Source: JBCDBD01 sp039184335 (GTDB lineage Bacteria > Bacteroidota > Bacteroidia > Flavobacteriales > Flavobacteriaceae). Taken from it: a stretch of DNA of 21,944 bases. Below, piece after piece: positions 21,913 through 21,944 of the stretch. Made by a program: the position numbers and the translations under genes. The stretch lies in assembly GCA_039184335.1 (NCBI GenBank), contig JBCDBD010000043.1, forward strand, positions 1-21,944. Reading direction: 5' to 3'. Below the pieces are notes generated by a model. The model did not search any database, was not told the DNA's origin, and saw nothing but the letters and a program-made list of their open reading frames with translations. Each line of letters starts with the position of its first letter. Position 1 is the stretch's first letter.

Positions 21913-21944
21913 AATATCACTCAAGAATCCAGTTACCCTTTTCA

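Larger units (their letters stand above)
21643..21944. other. A/T-rich right end of the window
   Basis: No gene is seen. It contains two copies of TGTTTCAATCAA (21651-21662 and 21685-21696) and the two hairpins listed at 21864-21912. Confidence 0.6.

Noticed and set aside
1..21944. tRNA genes, rRNA, insertion sequences or integrase
   Set aside because: No cloverleaf-like sequence, transposase or recombinase motif was found by eye, so the element boundaries cannot be placed in this window.

Overview
The window looks like part of a conjugative element (ICE or conjugative plasmid) in a member of the Bacteroidota, most likely a marine Flavobacteriaceae species. The reasons are: (i) Tra families known only from Bacteroidota conjugative transposons (TraE/DUF4134, TraF/DUF4133, TraG, TraJ, TraK, TraM, TraN/DUF4138); (ii) secreted proteins whose predicted signal peptides end in A|Q or G|Q, the Bacteroidota pattern; (iii) a composite palindromic repeat near 21.3 kb of a kind I recall from flavobacterial intergenic regions; (iv) A/T-rich spacers with few classical Shine-Dalgarno sites. 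Every convincing gene is on the minus strand.

Region 1 (13390 down to 1): one long transfer operon. In transcription order it holds a VirD4-type coupling protein, an M23 peptidase, TraM (VirB10-like), the VirB4-type ATPase TraG, TraN (VirB9-like), five small secreted proteins of unknown family, TraJ (VirB6-like), TraF, TraE, TraK (VirB8-like), a bacterial PH-domain membrane protein, a 142-residue basic protein, a 43-residue mini-gene, and the start of a Pro/Gln-rich protein with a 7-residue tandem repeat that runs off the left edge. Most junctions overlap or are under 35 bases. The order differs from CTnDOT (traE-F-G-H-I-J-K-L-M-N): traG/M/N come first and traJ/F/E/K last. No relaxase, primase, integrase or recognisable TraH/I/L/O/P/Q is visible.

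Region 2 (13391-19781): control and cargo. It holds an acyltransferase-3 membrane protein, a TPR-containing sensor histidine kinase with a LytTR response regulator, and an ECF-type sigma factor. The upstream regions of the coupling-protein operon and of the sigma gene share an arrangement: two CACTTATT boxes 41-42 bases apart, the downstream one in a 13-base identical core, and a TACATTTA motif at matching distance. This suggests the sigma gene and the transfer operon are co-controlled.

Region 3 (19782-21944): a proline dehydrogenase, then about 870 bases with only a doubtful small ORF, a composite palindromic repeat and two adjacent hairpins.

Main points for follow-up: the shared promoter architecture; the block of five secreted proteins, which may be a duplicated two-gene unit plus one; a G10 tract inside one of those genes (possible phase variation); a 9-base repeat giving TraE four in-frame ATGs; and the repeat protein at the left edge.
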